Shown here: in pieces, positions 5,126 through 6,614 of the stretch
Layout of the letters: each line of letters begins with the position of its first letter
How positions within the stretch are numbered: position 1 is the first letter of the stretch
Assembly: GCA_038868115.1 (NCBI GenBank)
Contig: JAWBXA010000036.1
Coordinates: 1-6,614, forward strand
Direction: 5' to 3'
From: JAGTQI01 sp038868115
GTDB lineage: Archaea; Thermoproteota; Bathyarchaeia; Bathyarchaeales; Bathycorpusculaceae
Length of the DNA: 6,614 nucleotides
Notes under the pieces: model-generated
The model's input: the letters and a program-made list of their open reading frames with translations, nothing else
Database searches by the model: none
Told to the model about the DNA's origin: nothing
Program-made: the position numbers and the translations under genes

Positions 5126-6614
5126 ATGTTAAAACGGTATAAAACAAGAATGGCATTCCGCTTAAAAGGATTTATTAAAGCATTAAGAATTATCATGCAG
5201 AACAAAAGAGGCGTTTTAGGTATAGCTATACTAACTTTATTTGTTTTTATAGCTCTAGCGGCTCCCATAATTTCCCCCTACGACCCCATAGAAATACCGA
5301 AAGAAATTATTGCTAGTCCTCTTGCCAAGCCTTTTTGGATAAAATACATACCGGGTTACGAAAGCGTCAGCGAAAACCTAAACCTCATCGAAGATCCAGA
5401 GTTTTCTACAAGTGCTTCACTACAACAATGGAAGTTTATTACAAACGCAACAGTCCAATGTGTTTCACTGAAATACTTATATAACGAGGGAAGCCCGCAG
5501 AGCGGCCCAGGCTGCATAACTATAAACTTAAACCGCACTGAAACTTCGCTAATAGAGGGAATAAAGACCATTTTATCTAAAGAGTTTGTCTATCCCTACG
5601 GAAACCCGCCGGTTAAATGGGTTGGAACAATTTCTCTTAAAGTTGATGCCCCTGGAAACACTACTGTAACAATGTATAACCTCAACATTACAGTTTTCAT
5701 TGAACAACATGATGGAAGCAAAATAGTTTTGTGGTCTCCGCAAGAAGGACTTAGAAGGCGAGGAGAAATCTACGAGATTGGAACGTGGATTAAACCGAGC
5801 ATAACTGGACTTAAGCCGTATCCTAAACTCATAGATTCTGACATTCTAGATCCGGACAGAAAAGTATTCTCAAAACCAACAACCTATACTTTCGGCGTTG
5901 AAATTCTTTTCAGTAAAGAACTATCAAACATTACGGTTTACATAGACGACCTTAACCTAAAATTATTTGGGGAAGCCTTCGGTTTGCTTGGAACCGACAG
6001 GTTCGGGCGAGACATATTCTCTCAACTAATATATGGAACAAGAATATCTCTTCTGGTTGGATTTCTAGGGGCGCTTTTCTCCACAGGCATTGGGCTGGTT
6101 ATAGGGCTGCTAGCTGGATATTTTGGAGGGTTCGTGGACGAAGTCTTAATGAGAATGACAGACGCTTTTTTGGTGATACCTGAACTTCCATTACTTTTAG
6201 TGTTAGTAGCCGTTCTAGGCCCATCGTTATGGATCATAATTATAGCGATATCCCTTCTAGGGTGGATGAGTTTTGCAAGAATAGTCCGATCCCAAATTCT
6301 AAGTCTCAAAGAAAGACCTTTCGTTGAAGCATCAAAAATTCTAGGAGGAAGTAACCTTTACATAATCTTTAAAGTCCTAACTCCAAACGTTATGAATCTG
6401 GTTTACGTCACGCTGGCTACTTCGGCGCCTGCAGCCATTTATTCAGAAGCATATCTTAGCTTCCTCGGGCTATATCCAACAGAAGTGATGACTTGGGGGA
6501 GAATGCTTCATGATGCTTTGTTGGCTCCTGGGGGTGTTCAGAAGTGGTGGTGGATACTTCCGCCTGGTTTATGTATAGCGGCGATTTCGATATCATTCAT
6601 TTTTATAGGGTATG
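5126..6614 (+). CDS. dppC: Opp/Dpp-type ABC transporter permease, DppC-like, with large extracellular insert (partial, 3' end missing)
   Basis: Second membrane subunit of the importer. It is open for 496 codons and runs off the right edge; by family comparison only about 20-40 residues should be missing. Residues 1-28 are a basic cytoplasmic start, and helix 1 is at 29-50, ending in the family's ISPYDP (49-54). The permease core resumes at LGTDRFGRDIFSQLIYGTR (288-306), with helices near 308-331, 350-379, 425-440 and 475-495. The EAA loop is FVEASKILGGSNLYIIF (399-415) with TPNV (419-422), and FLGLYPTEVMTWGRML (446-461) is also canonical. Normal DppC proteins have about 25-30 residues between YDP and LGTD; here there are about 233. 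The extra residues form an apparent separate extracellular domain, listed separately. The start follows the upstream stop by six bases. Subunit type is very secure; substrate is not known. Confidence 0.9.
   Translation, partial: MLKRYKTRMAFRLKGFIKALRIIMQNKRGVLGIAILTLFVFIALAAPIISPYDPIEIPKEIIASPLAKPFWIKYIPGYESVSENLNLIEDPEFSTSASLQQWKFITNATVQCVSLKYLYNEGSPQSGPGCITINLNRTETSLIEGIKTILSKEFVYPYGNPPVKWVGTISLKVDAPGNTTVTMYNLNITVFIEQHDGSKIVLWSPQEGLRRRGEIYEIGTWIKPSITGLKPYPKLIDSDILDPDRKVFSKPTTYTFGVEILFSKELSNITVYIDDLNLKLFGEAFGLLGTDRFGRDIFSQLIYGTRISLLVGFLGALFSTGIGLVIGLLAGYFGGFVDEVLMRMTDAFLVIPELPLLLVLVAVLGPSLWIIIIAISLLGWMSFARIVRSQILSLKERPFVEASKILGGSNLYIIFKVLTPNVMNLVYVTLATSAPAAIYSEAYLSFLGLYPTEVMTWGRMLHDALLAPGGVQKWWWILPPGLCIAAISISFIFIGY
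5378..5971 (+). other. Inserted extracellular beta-sandwich-like domain within the DppC permease
   Basis: Residues about 85-282 of the DppC-like protein lie between helix 1 and the LGTD segment, which places them outside the cell. The stretch opens NLNLIEDPEFS and LQQWKF (84-104), recalling the start of carbohydrate-binding or galactose-binding-like jelly rolls (an N-L-x-x-D/N-P-x-F start followed by a Trp). It closes TVYIDDLNLKLFG (270-282), recalling their last strand, where a YIDD-type motif is common. Alternating strand-like segments fill the middle, for example WVGTISLKV (165-173) and LNITVFIEQ (186-194). Five N-X-T sequons (N107, N136, N178, N187, N268) fit surface exposure and archaeal N-glycosylation. 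C112 and C130 might pair. No membrane helix is visible. The fold assignment is by pattern only. Confidence 0.6.

Noticed and set aside
6022..6309. Minus-strand open frame of about 95 codons near the right end
   Set aside because: It is antisense to the conserved core of the DppC-like permease and has no features of its own.

Overview
The window looks archaeal. Genes are preceded by BRE/TATA-type boxes (RNWAAW followed by an A/T-rich TATA element) about 35-60 bases upstream of starts that carry purine-rich Shine-Dalgarno sites. The solute-binding protein has a C-terminal membrane anchor, as in many archaeal Opp/Dpp systems. Moderate A/T content and protein style suggest an uncultured Thermoproteota lineage such as Bathyarchaeia. 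That lineage is inference only; no rRNA or marker gene is present.

Layout. The left edge (1-86, minus strand) holds the first 28 codons of an NAD(P)-binding protein that resembles the saccharopine dehydrogenase-like family and continues off the window. A divergent promoter region (87-255) contains a TATA box for each direction and a perfect 15-base palindrome. On the plus strand follows a 522-residue APC-superfamily amino-acid permease (256-1824). A roughly 305-base gap (1825-2129) holds a weak T-rich stop signal, a short minus-strand coding-like remnant and the next promoter. Then comes an Opp/Dpp-type (peptide/nickel/oligosaccharide) ABC importer: a membrane-anchored family-5 solute-binding protein (2130-4034), a DppB-type permease (4139-5119) and a DppC-type permease (5126 to beyond the right edge). 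ATPase genes are not in the window and would be expected further right.

Two members of the ABC importer are built unusually. The binding protein has the conserved landmarks of its family in swapped order: the C-terminal half comes first and the N-terminal half second, so it reads as a circular permutant or as a remnant of a longer, partly duplicated form. The DppC permease carries about 200 extra residues between its first membrane helix and the canonical LGTDxxGRD segment. That insert looks like an extracellular beta-sandwich, carbohydrate-binding-like domain with five N-glycosylation sequons.

Together the genes suggest uptake and breakdown of amino acids, peptides or oligosaccharides from outside the cell. 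The permuted binding protein would be tethered to the membrane next to a permease that has its own external domain. Substrate identity cannot be read from the sequence.
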